The notes beneath the pieces are model-generated. The model was not told the origin of the DNA and searched no databases. It saw nothing but the letters and a program-made list of their open reading frames with translations. The translations under genes and the position numbers were made by a program. Below are positions 7,925-17,667 of a stretch of DNA of 64,000 bases, in pieces. Where the stretch lies: the NCBI GenBank assembly GCA_034428715.1, contig DAOUHE010000022.1, forward strand, positions 31,194 through 95,193, read 5' to 3'. Source of the DNA: Io17-Chloro-G2 sp034428715. Its GTDB lineage: Bacteria; Chloroflexota; Dehalococcoidia; Lucifugimonadales; UBA3495. Within the stretch, counting starts at the first letter, position 1. Every line of letters begins with the position of its first letter.

Positions 7925-9943
7925 ATGACAAGCCGATCCACCGGCCAGCCCGGGGACTGGCGGCAACGGCGCCGATCTGCAGAGCAGGGTTCCAGCACCG
8001 GCCCCGAAGATGGCCAAAACCAAAGCGAAGCCGGCCCGCCCCAAGACGAGGACTCCCGTGTTTCCCGCACGCTATTCAGTTTCATGGAGCCGGCGCTTAA
8101 CCGCATCGGTACCTACGGCGCCCCCATGGTCTTGGCGGGGATCATCGGTTTGGCTGCAGGTGTGGCGTTGGTGGCCTTTGTGCCCTCCATGAGCCTTTAC
8201 GGCTTCATCAACATCGGTATCGGTATATTCTTGATCGGCCTCATCGCCTTGATATCCTTGAGTTCCGTTGTGGCCGCGTTTTTCAGCAGGACGGGCCGTT
8301 ACGGAGTCAACTCCACCATCATGCTCCTGGCGTTCACCGGCATCATAGTGGTCATCAGCATCATTTCCTTTGAAAACACCAAGCGGATAGATATGACCGC
8401 CACCAACCAGTTCAGCTTGGCCCAACGGACTCAGGACTCGTTAAAGCAACTGGAAAACCCGGTTCAGGTCACGGCATTCTTCAAGGAAACACGGGTTGGT
8501 GACTTCGACGCCCTGGTCCGGCGCGTCCGGGTTGATGAGGCCTTACAGGAATTCAAAGCCGCGCGTTCCAGCAAGTTCTTCTACGAGTTCAAAGACCCGG
8601 ACCTGGAGCCAGACCTGGTCCGAAAGTTCTTTGGCGACACCCTCACACCATTTGAGAATGAGACCATTGTCCTCGAGGACCTGACCTCGGGAAGGATCCA
8701 TACGATAGTGCCAACCGACTGGTCCGACGGCCGCCTGGAACAACAGCTGGCCACCGGATTGCTGGTAATCGCCGGGCAAGAGAAACGGACGATTTACTTC
8801 CTGTCGGGCCACGGCGAACGGGGCATCAACAGCAACAGCGCCGATGGTTACTCGATCGTTAGGGGATGGCTGGAAGGGGAGAATTACGACGTTCGCACCC
8901 TGAGATGGGGCGCGGACCAAACGGACGTTAGCGTGCCCGACGGATTCTGCGACTCCAGTGAGGCAACCTGCCTGCCGGAAGCCGCCATGGTGGTCATTGC
9001 CCGGCCCACGGCCGAGTTTCCCGACGACCACGCCGTGGCGTTGGACCTCTACCTGCGGGGATTACGGGTCAATCCCGAAGATGGATCATCTTTGATCCCC
9101 CGGCGGGAAGGCGGGCGTTTAATCTTCTTGGCCGAACCCGACACGCCGACCTCTTATAAGCAATTCTTGGTCGGCTGGGGAATCGTGGTGGCGCAGGGGT
9201 ACATCCGGGACGAGTTGAGGTCGCCCAAGGGCCAGCCTAGAACCCTGCAGGTGCGGGCAGCAGATCTGAGGCAGCTTCCACCCGAGGTAATCGACCGGGC
9301 GTCGGAGGACATCAAGTCGGAGGACTTCCGTAAGGCGTTGCAGGCGGAGGAATTCCTTAAGACGTTGAAGGCGTTGGAGGGCATAACCTCTCCGAAGGGA
9401 GAAGCACTGGATGATACATACATGCCCGGCGCGGCGGCCTTAGCCACCCTGGGTTACGGCCAAATGCTACCTAACGGCCAAATACTACCTACCGTACAGT
9501 TGGCCATGACCTCGCAACAGAGCTACCTAATCAGTGACATCGAGCGGACCGACGCCATTAAAGACCAGGGGGACCAATCCGACCCCTTGGGCCCCTTCTC
9601 GCCGGTGGTATACCGGGAGTCTTCCGGGCCGCTGGGCCAGATCGACCCTAACCAGCAACCGGCGGACAATCAGCTATCAACGATATTGGTGTTCGGCGAT
9701 TCGGACTTCATTTCCAACGGTTCTCTGGGAAACCCCAGGGGCAGTGGCGTCGACTTCTTTCTAAACTCGGCCAATCACCTCCTCGGAGACTTCACCCTGG
9801 TATCCATCAGGCCAAAGGCGTCTAGCTTCAGGGAGTTCTATCTAGACAGCAACGAATACAACTTTGTGCGATTCTCAACCTGGCTTTTCATGCCAGGATT
9901 GTTGGCGCTCATGGCTGGATTGGTGTGGTGGGTGCGGCGTTAG
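7925..9943 (+). CDS. GldG-like ABC-associated membrane protein
   Basis: 672 aa. A hydrophilic, charged N-terminus of about 60 residues is followed by four hydrophobic segments (about 65-150), a long extracytoplasmic region beginning KRIDMTATNQFSLAQRTQDSLKQLENPVQVTAFF, and one C-terminal transmembrane helix (FMPGLLALMAGLVWWVRR). The IDMTA.N.FSLS..T...L..L..PV.V..F pattern and the later YFLSGHGE motif are typical of GldG/ABC_transp_aux (PF09822). Thought to be the extracytoplasmic partner of GldA/GldF exporters; the molecular role is not established. It starts one base after the permease stop region, so it is translationally coupled. Confidence 0.85.
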   Translation: MTSRSTGQPGDWRQRRRSAEQGSSTGPEDGQNQSEAGPPQDEDSRVSRTLFSFMEPALNRIGTYGAPMVLAGIIGLAAGVALVAFVPSMSLYGFINIGIGIFLIGLIALISLSSVVAAFFSRTGRYGVNSTIMLLAFTGIIVVISIISFENTKRIDMTATNQFSLAQRTQDSLKQLENPVQVTAFFKETRVGDFDALVRRVRVDEALQEFKAARSSKFFYEFKDPDLEPDLVRKFFGDTLTPFENETIVLEDLTSGRIHTIVPTDWSDGRLEQQLATGLLVIAGQEKRTIYFLSGHGERGINSNSADGYSIVRGWLEGENYDVRTLRWGADQTDVSVPDGFCDSSEATCLPEAAMVVIARPTAEFPDDHAVALDLYLRGLRVNPEDGSSLIPRREGGRLIFLAEPDTPTSYKQFLVGWGIVVAQGYIRDELRSPKGQPRTLQVRAADLRQLPPEVIDRASEDIKSEDFRKALQAEEFLKTLKALEGITSPKGEALDDTYMPGAAALATLGYGQMLPNGQILPTVQLAMTSQQSYLISDIERTDAIKDQGDQSDPLGPFSPVVYRESSGPLGQIDPNQQPADNQLSTILVFGDSDFISNGSLGNPRGSGVDFFLNSANHLLGDFTLVSIRPKASSFREFYLDSNEYNFVRFSTWLFMPGLLALMAGLVWWVRR

Positions 9944-10025
9944 GCAGACCAACGCGATCATATTTCGCTAGGCGACCGTTCCGGCCTGACCGGGGCGCAT
10001 ACACGGATTTCTCGAGCGGCATAGT

Positions 10026-10991
10026 ATGAATTTGAGACTCTCCATCCTGTTGGTTGCCATTTTGGTCGTTTTTGGCGGCACGTTCCTCGTAGTCAGGCTT
10101 ACCTCGTCTGGCAGCGGGGCCCCCAGCGAGCCCTGGATGTACCGCATGGACGAGAGCGCCCTGGTCAATATCACGGTCAGTTCCGGTGGACAGACCGTGG
10201 AATACGCCAGAAAACCCGGAGGCACCACCTGGTACATCCAGCAAGAACCGGAAGTCCCCGTGTTCTTGGACAAATGGAGTGGAACTCCGCTGCTGCTTAG
10301 CGGTCCCCGGGTAAACCGGGTCCTGGGCGCTACGATAGATGACCCGGCAACCTACGGACTGGACCCGCCTGAGGCGGCGGTCACGGTGGTGCAGAGGGGC
10401 GGCGAGTCTTTCGAATTTCACCTGGGCATCAAAACCCCCGACGAGGCCAATCAATATGCGCGGCTGGTGGGCGATCCACAACTGTTCACCGTTCCAGAGA
10501 TTTGGGGGATGGTCATAACCCGCCTCGCCCTGGAGCCGCCCTACCCTCGTCTATTCGGTATCGAAGAGGAAAACCTGATCTACATCGAAGTCACGCAAGA
10601 TAGGAAGACCGAGCGTTACGCCGGCCGCCTGCGGAGTGGCGGCAGGGAATGGCTAGCACTACAGGAGGATGGCGACATTCCCGTTGACATGGATAGATGG
10701 GGCGATATCGCCGCCAGGGTCAGCGATACTGAGGTCTACGATGTGCTGTCCGAGGAGATAGCAGACCCGGCGGCGCTGGGACTGGAACCTCCTCAGATAA
10801 CGGCCAAGATCGGCGCGCGCGACGGGGCCATTTTCGTGGTCCACCTGGGCAATACAACGCCCAATGGAAATCAGATCTACGGCCGCCTGGTCGGCCTACC
10901 AGAACTTTACGCCGTCCCTCTGGATTGGGTAGAAACCATCACGGGATTGGTGACGGACCCCCCTTATACGGCAGGTTTGACAAGCCCTTGA
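10026..10991 (+). CDS. DUF4340 domain protein (Gld-type module partner)
   Basis: 321 aa. N-terminal signal anchor (LSILLVAILVVFGGTFLVV), then two related halves: each has TVEYARKPGGTTW / TERYAGRLRSGGREW, a YGLDPPEAAVTV / LGLEPPQITAKI stretch and FHLGIKTP...YARLVG / VHLGNTTPNGNQIYGRLVG. This internal duplication of a small beta-rich unit is typical of DUF4340, which regularly follows GldG-like genes. Presumably membrane-anchored with its bulk outside. The 82-bp gap after the GldG-like gene is short enough for one operon. Confidence 0.82.
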   Translation: MNLRLSILLVAILVVFGGTFLVVRLTSSGSGAPSEPWMYRMDESALVNITVSSGGQTVEYARKPGGTTWYIQQEPEVPVFLDKWSGTPLLLSGPRVNRVLGATIDDPATYGLDPPEAAVTVVQRGGESFEFHLGIKTPDEANQYARLVGDPQLFTVPEIWGMVITRLALEPPYPRLFGIEEENLIYIEVTQDRKTERYAGRLRSGGREWLALQEDGDIPVDMDRWGDIAARVSDTEVYDVLSEEIADPAALGLEPPQITAKIGARDGAIFVVHLGNTTPNGNQIYGRLVGLPELYAVPLDWVETITGLVTDPPYTAGLTSP

Positions 10992-11156
10992 TTCGGCTGG
11001 AAAACGGTGTTCTTTATCACATGGGCCTTCATCACACCCTGAAATAATTATTAGATGAATCGGCCCGACATCCGCCACCGCAACCTTTATGGGCGCCGTT
11101 ACCCATGAAGCACGGCGGTGGCACCTTCCGCTTATTTGTTCAATTGGGGTGTTTTG

Positions 11157-12431
11157 TTGAAAGCTGAAATCTTCTCCATCGGCACCGAACTGCTCATGGG
11201 AGAACTGACCGACACCAACGCCGCATGGATCGCCGGGCGTCTGCCTCCCCTGGGCATCGAGCTACAATGGGTTTCCATCATCGGCGATAACCTGAATATG
11301 CTGAGCGAGGCATTTGCCCGGGGAATGGAACGGTCGGACATCATCTTCACCACGGGCGGGTTGGGACCCACCCAGGACGACCTGACTCGTGAGGCGGTGG
11401 CCAAGGCCTTTGGCGAGACTCCCACCGTTCAGGAAGAGGTGGTCCGGGATCTGGAGGAATACTTCAGGGGCCGGGGCACGGATATGCCCTCCCATAACAT
11501 CAAGCAGGCCCACCTGATACCCTCGGCCCGATTCATCCCCAACCCCAACGGCACCGCTCCTGGTTGGTGGACCGAACGCGACGGGAAGATCGTGGTAAAC
11601 ATGCCGGGACCTCCCGGTGAGACCCATCCCATGTGGGAGGATCAGATCGCCCCGCGTCTCCGAGAATTGATCAGCGGCGAGGTCACCATCACCCGAAACG
11701 TCAAAACCATGGGCATGTCGGAAGGGGCCATCGACGAGATCGTGGGGGAGTTCTTCGGCCACGATAACCCCTATCTGGGCATCTATTCCAAAGCGGATGG
11801 CATTCACCTGAGGGTGATTGCCCGGGCCAAGGATGAGGCCACGGCCCGGATGATGATCGAGCCGGTGGAAACGGCGATCCACCAGCGGCTGGGGCCATAC
11901 GTCTGGGGTTACGACGACGAGACGCCGGAGGTTGCCGTGGGCCTAGCCCTGATAGAAAGGGGAATGACATTGGCCACCATGGAGTCCTGCACTGGGGGGT
12001 ATCTGGGCAACAGCATAACTGAGGTCCCCGACAGCGCATTTTATTTCAAAGGCGGGCTGGTGGCTTACAGCAGAGATTCAATGATCGCGGCCGGAGTCCC
12101 AGCACAAGTGATAGACAGCCACAGTGAGGTCAGTCAGGAGACGGCAATGGCCATGGCCCAAGCGGTCCGCCGTGAGTTGAAGGCCGATTACGGCATCGGT
12201 ATCGCCGGATCAATTTCTCCCACGACACCGACCGCGTCCGCTTCACAGGTAAGGCCTTCTGAGGAGCCAGCATCGGTGAGAAGGCCTATGGGCACCGCCT
12301 ACGTGGCCATCGTCGGACCGGAAGGCGTCAAGGAAATGGAACTGCGGGTGCCTCCCCGACGCATCACCATCAAGCGCCGCATATCCAACAACGCGCTGAT
12401 AGAGCTGAAAAAGCTGATAGCGGAGGGGTGA
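11157..12431 (+). CDS. cinA: CinA family competence/damage-inducible protein (PNC deamidase)
   Basis: About 424 aa; TTG starts at 11157 or 11154 put the conserved KAEIFSIGTELLMGE at the N-terminus. N-terminal MoaB/MogA-like (COG1058) domain with TTGGLGPTQDDLTREA, then the C-terminal nicotinamide-mononucleotide deamidase domain with TMESCTGGYLGNSITEVPDSA and GGLVAYS. Members hydrolyse ADP-ribose or recycle NMN. Between GIAGS and the PMGTAYVAI segment there is an unusual Ser/Thr/Pro/Glu stretch (about 17 extra residues) in place of the usual short glycine loop. The gene is followed by a convergent DUF3352 gene. Confidence 0.92.
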   Translation: MKAEIFSIGTELLMGELTDTNAAWIAGRLPPLGIELQWVSIIGDNLNMLSEAFARGMERSDIIFTTGGLGPTQDDLTREAVAKAFGETPTVQEEVVRDLEEYFRGRGTDMPSHNIKQAHLIPSARFIPNPNGTAPGWWTERDGKIVVNMPGPPGETHPMWEDQIAPRLRELISGEVTITRNVKTMGMSEGAIDEIVGEFFGHDNPYLGIYSKADGIHLRVIARAKDEATARMMIEPVETAIHQRLGPYVWGYDDETPEVAVGLALIERGMTLATMESCTGGYLGNSITEVPDSAFYFKGGLVAYSRDSMIAAGVPAQVIDSHSEVSQETAMAMAQAVRRELKADYGIGIAGSISPTTPTASASQVRPSEEPASVRRPMGTAYVAIVGPEGVKEMELRVPPRRITIKRRISNNALIELKKLIAEG

Positions 12432-12502
12432 TGCCCCCACGTGATTGGCCTCAGGCCCAATCACGACTTCTAACTATTGAATCTGATCGCTCTAGAAAGA
12501 AA

Positions 12503-14293
12503 TCACTCGGCGGTGACGACAAGGGAAACCCTGCGGACACCATCGTCGATCATGCTGGTGATGAACGCGGACCTTAGAGGTTCCACGAAGGGCTCCGCTT
12601 CCGCTTTGTATTGGCTGAATTCTTTGGCATCCATTGCCGCAACGGCTGCCTGTTCGAGTTCAGAGATATTTAGATAAAATAGCATCTCCGGTAGGCCGGA
12701 AAACCGGCTCGCGATGCGAGAATACTCTGGGTCATCGGCCAAAGAAGGCCGTTCGTTCGCCTCAACTAAGGCGACTTCCTTAAAAACACCAGTGTCTGTG
12801 GCGATTATCAATTGGCCGTCCAGAATCAGATAGCCGGGCCGATACACATCGTTACCAAGAATCTGGGACGCCTCATATACGACTCCGATCCCAGCGCCAT
12901 GGACCGTTGACGCTGCCGTGATCCCCATTTGATCCTCCAATCGGCCAGATATCGTTGTCAAGACATTTTCGACGCTGTCCCGTTTCCCTTTATCAAATTT
13001 GACCAACACCGCGGCCCTCACCGCAGCGGTGGGCGGCTGTTCTGAAGCCCCCTCGAAATCCGACTGCAACAGAACGAACGAGAACTCTCCGGACATCCAA
13101 TCCAACAGATCCCTCTCAAAATCAAACCCGGCGATCTCTTCGAAACGGTCCAATAAAATGTCAAAGACATCGGAGAGGCTGTCTTCTTCGTTGATATTTG
13201 GATCGACCATGAAAGTCAAAACGGATTGAACGTCGGGCTCTTGATCGGCTACCGATTGAACGGCGAGCCGTTCTCTGAGCAGGTCCAAGTCTGTTGAAAT
13301 CTTAAACGCGCCATACGCGATGGAGTCTGCGGGGACCAGATGCGCGGATGACAAGCTGGTCGTTGCCGGCGGCGGCATTCGCTCAACGGTCTTGACTGGT
13401 GAAATGACATCCACTTGAACACCCAGTTCCAAAAGCGACCCGGTCAAGGCGAACCAGTCCAACCCCAACTCATCGACTTGACTGCGTAGCGCCTCCGGGA
13501 TTTGGCTGCCAAACTGGCGTTTGCTATCGGTCCATATCGCTTTCACATCTACATAAGAGGTCAAGAAACGCTCTTTGGGCAGGCTTTCACGAACCGTTTG
13601 GAACTTGGGGTTGGAATACAACGACTCTCCATCGCCGCCGCCTTGGATACGGTCGATGGTCTCTTCCAACAGGTCTGAATCCGACGCGAATTTCAAATAA
13701 TCGCCGGCTGCCGCGAAATAGGCGAACGCGGAGTCGTCTCTGAATACGGTAGCTCCCTGATAGGTTTCACTCTCGTAATCGTTACCTTCATCCTCCAAAA
13801 AGCTGATCCAGTCTTCTAGAAATTCCCGTGACCGGGCCGGGTCTGTGATTTCTAACAGCGCGATTACGATCGGTATGCCGCCCATCTCACCGGCTACCAC
13901 AGACCCAACCACATCTATGACACCAATGCCGATCTCGGGGCCCAGCCAAGGTTCCACGTCCCTCTTAAAGTCAAAACCCGTCTCAGACTCGATGTCGTCC
14001 ATCCAATTGTCTAACTTTGGCTGAAATCCCGGGTGTTGGGAGAACCTCTCCCAGAGTCCCTGGGCTTTCCCTAGTTGACCTGTTCCGGGATGAAGATTCA
14101 GAGAAAGGTAGATTTGGGCATCCGGTGGCAGATACTTGGCGGTTTGCTCCGGTGCGATGGTCTTTCCCCGTAGGACATACAGGGTTGCGGTGCTTGCGGC
14201 TGCCACGGTGAACACCACCAACAAAATGATAAGGACTGGGATCAATCCCAGTCCTTTTTCATCGGCGCGCAAACCCATAACCCTCCGCATCAA
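12503..14293 (-). CDS. DUF3352 domain membrane-anchored protein
   Basis: 596 aa. A single N-terminal helix (LIPVLIILLVVFTVAAASTATLY) anchors a large outside region. YLPPDAQIYLSLNLHP at the start of the mature part, WLGPEIGIGV in the first third and SLSSAHLVPADSIAYGAF in the second half match DUF3352, whose members carry two such halves. Function unknown. The terminal VRRVSLVVTAE is also typical. Its N-terminal coding region contains a perfect 12-bp hairpin at 14231-14256. It is convergent with cinA and 67 bp downstream of the VWA gene. Confidence 0.75.
   Translation of the reverse strand: MMRRVMGLRADEKGLGLIPVLIILLVVFTVAAASTATLYVLRGKTIAPEQTAKYLPPDAQIYLSLNLHPGTGQLGKAQGLWERFSQHPGFQPKLDNWMDDIESETGFDFKRDVEPWLGPEIGIGVIDVVGSVVAGEMGGIPIVIALLEITDPARSREFLEDWISFLEDEGNDYESETYQGATVFRDDSAFAYFAAAGDYLKFASDSDLLEETIDRIQGGGDGESLYSNPKFQTVRESLPKERFLTSYVDVKAIWTDSKRQFGSQIPEALRSQVDELGLDWFALTGSLLELGVQVDVISPVKTVERMPPPATTSLSSAHLVPADSIAYGAFKISTDLDLLRERLAVQSVADQEPDVQSVLTFMVDPNINEEDSLSDVFDILLDRFEEIAGFDFERDLLDWMSGEFSFVLLQSDFEGASEQPPTAAVRAAVLVKFDKGKRDSVENVLTTISGRLEDQMGITAASTVHGAGIGVVYEASQILGNDVYRPGYLILDGQLIIATDTGVFKEVALVEANERPSLADDPEYSRIASRFSGLPEMLFYLNISELEQAAVAAMDAKEFSQYKAEAEPFVEPLRSAFITSMIDDGVRRVSLVVTAE
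14231..14256. other. Perfect 12-bp stem inside the DUF3352 coding region
   Basis: AAGGACTGGGAT, CA, then the exact reverse complement, followed on the plus strand by TTTTT. It looks like a rho-independent terminator reading rightward, but it lies inside the start of a leftward gene, where it encodes EKGLGLIPVL. There is no rightward gene between cinA (ends 12431) and this point for it to terminate, so any role may be in antisense transcription or in the mRNA 5' region. Confidence 0.35.
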
Positions 14294-14360
14294 CCGGTGG
14301 CGTCCACCGCGGGGCCTGCCTTCGCGGTCCCTGGCTTCGGCGGTTGGTCTATCACTGGCC

Positions 14361-17300
14361 CTACAGGGTCAGTTGGCGGTAAAGCATGGGGAGCCTTTCC
14401 GGCAGCGCCCATATATCCCCCAAAACCTCGTATCCCATGTCGCCGCACATGCTCTTGAGGTAATCGTGCCCGGCTTTATCCACGGTGAGGCAGAAGGGTG
14501 TTATGTCCTTCCGTTTGGCTTCGATTAACGCCATATGGGTGTCGTGGACCGCATATTCCTTTTCCACGCCCTCCCGGCTATAGCCCCGGTCCTGGGGCCG
14601 GCCGTCACTGATCAGGAACATTATCTTGGTCGTAGCGTCCTGATTTTCCAGCTTGCTAGTCGCGTGACGAATGGCGGCGCCCATCCGGGTGGCATGCAAT
14701 GGGGTGATCTTGTCGATACGGCGTTTGACCTTGTCGCTAAAGCCTTCATTGATGTCTTTGATGACGTAGAACTCAACGTTTTCCCGCCCGTAACCGGAAA
14801 AGCCGTAGATGCCATACGTATCGCCGATGGCTTCCAGCGCGTTGATCAGCAGGGCCGTGCTTTCCTTTTCCAGGTCGATGATCCGTTTGTAGTTGCGGCG
14901 CACCAGCCCTTCCCGCCGCCGGCGAAGCCAGACCATGTACTCCACCGGATCGTCGGGGGCATCCCGGTCATCAACCACCTGCCGGCCTTCATCGATGGCT
15001 TCGGCCGTGGACGCGCTCATGTCCAGCAAGAACACCACCGCCACGTCTCGGCGGGTGCGGTTACGCTGCCAGTAGATCTTTTCATCTGGCGGCACTTTCA
15101 TTCGCAGGTCGGCCCAGGCCTCTATGGCGGCGTTCAGTTCCACGTCCTCGCCGTCGGTCAGACGGTAGATCTTGCGGAAGTTCTCGGGCATTATCAACTC
15201 GAACTGCCGGCGGATGTGGTTGGACAAGGACATGTAGTTCTTTAAAGCTTCGGAGTAGAAGTTGGAGTCGCCCTCTTCGAGCATCTTTTCCTTGACTATG
15301 CACCACCGGGGTTTGTAATCAGCCGCCCGGAAGTCCCACTCGTCATAGGCATATGTCTGGGGCTCTTTGGCCTCCAACTCACCGCCCTGTTCGTTGTCGT
15401 GAAGCAGGGGCCCATATCCATCACCAGGCTGGGCGTTGGGAGGCGGGGTTCCCGCTTCCTTCATGATATTCTGGGCGAACATGGCCATGCTATTCTGTAT
15501 GTCGCCCTCTTCGGCATCCAGCTCCAGTTCCGCGCTGTCCTGCAGCAACTGCTCCAACATCTCCTTGGAGATGGGCTCGCCTTCACCGTCTTGGCTGGAA
15601 TCCATCTGCAGTTTGGTCAATAGCTGGACCATTTCAGGTTTGAAATCGCCGCGGAAATCAATGGGCTCCGGAGATTCGTAAGACTCGCCATCACCGGCCT
15701 CCCCCGACGCCTCCATACCGGCCTGAAGCTGGTCGATCAGCGACTCATACTCCTCTTCCGAAAATTCGCCGGGCTCTTCCAGGTCTTGGTCCTGGAACTC
15801 TTCTTCGGGTATGGTCTCATTTTGAACCCGGGAGATGATCTCATAGGCCCTGAGGGTGGCTTCGGCCGTATCTTCGACTGTTGCCTCGGAATTCCGGAGT
15901 TCATGCAGGATTTGGGCCAATACCACCGCGGCCTCTTCATACTCGGTGGGCACCGGTAGCTCGGTGAACTGTTCCAAGCTCATGTGGATCATCAACTCCA
16001 CCAGGGCTTCTTGCAGGCCCAACTCCCGAATATTAGGCCGGGTGGCCAACGACTCACCCTGCACCTTCACGGCCGACCGCCTTATGCCCGGGTATTCCAC
16101 CTTGATGCGGTAATCCAGGCGGCAATCCTCCAAAACCGTGAAAAGGTCAAATGCCAAACGCCGGTTCTCGAAGAGTTGAAAGAAGCGGCCTATATCGGTG
16201 TAGGCCCTCACTGTCTCCGCGCCACCTTCGACAACGGGAGCGGGCACATTCTCGGCGACGTCCAATTCTTGGGGAGTTGCCAGCATCTGAGCGGTGAGAG
16301 CGGCCTGCCGTTCTTTGGCTTCCTCTTCCATTCGGTGGCGGCGGTCATCGAACAATTCCGACGGCTTTTCAAAATCATATTCGAAACTGCCGAATTCCAG
16401 GTGGCCTACCTGGTGGGTGGAAACCACCTTGAACCAGGCAAAATTCTCTTGCTTGTCGGAGTAATGGTCCACCACCGGCGGCAGGAAGACCCGGGTACCG
16501 TCGGTGGACGAGGTGTCTTCGTCTACCCAGCCGATGTTTTTGTTGACCAATTCCTTGGTGTCCATCACCTCGATGGGCGACCCGGAGAGGGCCCGGCAAT
16601 ACAGGCGGATGATACCCTTCACCCGTTCCAATTCCAGGCTGGAAGACAGCGTTTCCAACATGGCTTCCGAAGTGTTGGACTCGATCTTGAAGAAGGCTAT
16701 GCCACTTTCAGTGTTTTCTTTCAGCAAGCCCGAGCCATGCTGGAACCAGGCGTCGAGTTGGCTGATGGTTATTCGGTTCAGCACATCGGACAAGCTCTTG
16801 AGGAATGCCGGCACGGCTTCCGGAGAGGTGGCCAACAATGTCTCACACAGGTCCAGGATATATCCTTGGGAGCCGCCCGGCACCTTGCTAAGGGCCTGGG
16901 TGCCGTCGGACAGGAACCGGGACGTGTCCCGCAGCCCGACCTTGGCCAAACGTTCACCCAATTTCAGGAAACGCCCGGTCTGGCCATCGTCTATCTGCTG
17001 CAGGGCCTTGGGAACCACTTCCAGGCAGCTTTTGACCTCACGCCAGCTGCCTTCGATCAGGGCCCTGGACATGGAAAGGAAAGGCTCCCTTTCGCGGCCC
17101 ATGGCAGGCAAAACATCGCGGCCCAATACTAAACATTCCGCCGCCACGTCATAGGACTTGTAAGACAACGCCTCCACCAGAGAAGCGAATACCTCCACGT
17201 CCCAGAAGGGAAGTCCCCGTACCAGGTCGGGGCTGACTTCAAAGAACTTGGAGGCCAGGGTGCTGGACTTCCAGGTTCCCTTATACAAACTGCGGCCGAG

Positions 17301-17666
17301 GCCTGCCCAACGGGGAATGTATTGGGGCCTCAGGTTGGGGACTATGTCGGCACTGGCTTTAAAAAAGGCCACCGCAAGGGAAGGTGAGTCTTGCGCCAGG
17401 TAGGTTCCGCACCGGGCCCACTGCATGAACGACGGGAAGGACAGAAACCGGGCGACCTCGGGACCAACGCGGTAATACTCGACGGCCGATTCCCATGACC
17501 GCACTGTCTGGTTGGCGATTGCCAGGCCTTCTTTGGCCCACAGCACCAGTTCTTCGGCGCTGAAAGTCGGCTCAACCAGAACCAGGGCCTCGTTGTAGGC
17601 CTCCAAAACCGCCTGGGGCAGCTTTGCTAATTCCTGTGCTATTTCGGATCGGGGGTCTGTACTCAA
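14361..17666 (-). CDS. Large VWA-domain protein, NorD/CbbO-like
   Basis: 1101 aa. TTG start at 17666 with AAGGAG placed just upstream inside the end of nudL. The N-terminal ~440 residues are alpha-helical and repetitive, the middle is acidic (QDQDLEEPGEFSEEEYES), and the C-terminal ~230 residues are a von Willebrand A domain with MIDAS FLLDMSASTAEA near residue 880 and ISDGRPQDRGYS. This matches NorD/CbbO/GvpT-type partners of MoxR-class AAA+ ATPases, which together insert metals or remodel target enzymes. The AAA partner is encoded two genes upstream. No nitric oxide reductase or Rubisco gene is nearby, so the target is unknown. Confidence 0.85.
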   Translation of the reverse strand: MSTDPRSEIAQELAKLPQAVLEAYNEALVLVEPTFSAEELVLWAKEGLAIANQTVRSWESAVEYYRVGPEVARFLSFPSFMQWARCGTYLAQDSPSLAVAFFKASADIVPNLRPQYIPRWAGLGRSLYKGTWKSSTLASKFFEVSPDLVRGLPFWDVEVFASLVEALSYKSYDVAAECLVLGRDVLPAMGREREPFLSMSRALIEGSWREVKSCLEVVPKALQQIDDGQTGRFLKLGERLAKVGLRDTSRFLSDGTQALSKVPGGSQGYILDLCETLLATSPEAVPAFLKSLSDVLNRITISQLDAWFQHGSGLLKENTESGIAFFKIESNTSEAMLETLSSSLELERVKGIIRLYCRALSGSPIEVMDTKELVNKNIGWVDEDTSSTDGTRVFLPPVVDHYSDKQENFAWFKVVSTHQVGHLEFGSFEYDFEKPSELFDDRRHRMEEEAKERQAALTAQMLATPQELDVAENVPAPVVEGGAETVRAYTDIGRFFQLFENRRLAFDLFTVLEDCRLDYRIKVEYPGIRRSAVKVQGESLATRPNIRELGLQEALVELMIHMSLEQFTELPVPTEYEEAAVVLAQILHELRNSEATVEDTAEATLRAYEIISRVQNETIPEEEFQDQDLEEPGEFSEEEYESLIDQLQAGMEASGEAGDGESYESPEPIDFRGDFKPEMVQLLTKLQMDSSQDGEGEPISKEMLEQLLQDSAELELDAEEGDIQNSMAMFAQNIMKEAGTPPPNAQPGDGYGPLLHDNEQGGELEAKEPQTYAYDEWDFRAADYKPRWCIVKEKMLEEGDSNFYSEALKNYMSLSNHIRRQFELIMPENFRKIYRLTDGEDVELNAAIEAWADLRMKVPPDEKIYWQRNRTRRDVAVVFLLDMSASTAEAIDEGRQVVDDRDAPDDPVEYMVWLRRRREGLVRRNYKRIIDLEKESTALLINALEAIGDTYGIYGFSGYGRENVEFYVIKDINEGFSDKVKRRIDKITPLHATRMGAAIRHATSKLENQDATTKIMFLISDGRPQDRGYSREGVEKEYAVHDTHMALIEAKRKDITPFCLTVDKAGHDYLKSMCGDMGYEVLGDIWALPERLPMLYRQLTL

Positions 17667-17667
17667 G

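Noticed and set aside
15984..17132. Long plus-strand ORF of 382 codons opposite the VWA gene
   Set aside because: Antisense shadow: no ribosome-binding site or family motif, and the minus frame has clear VWA-protein features.
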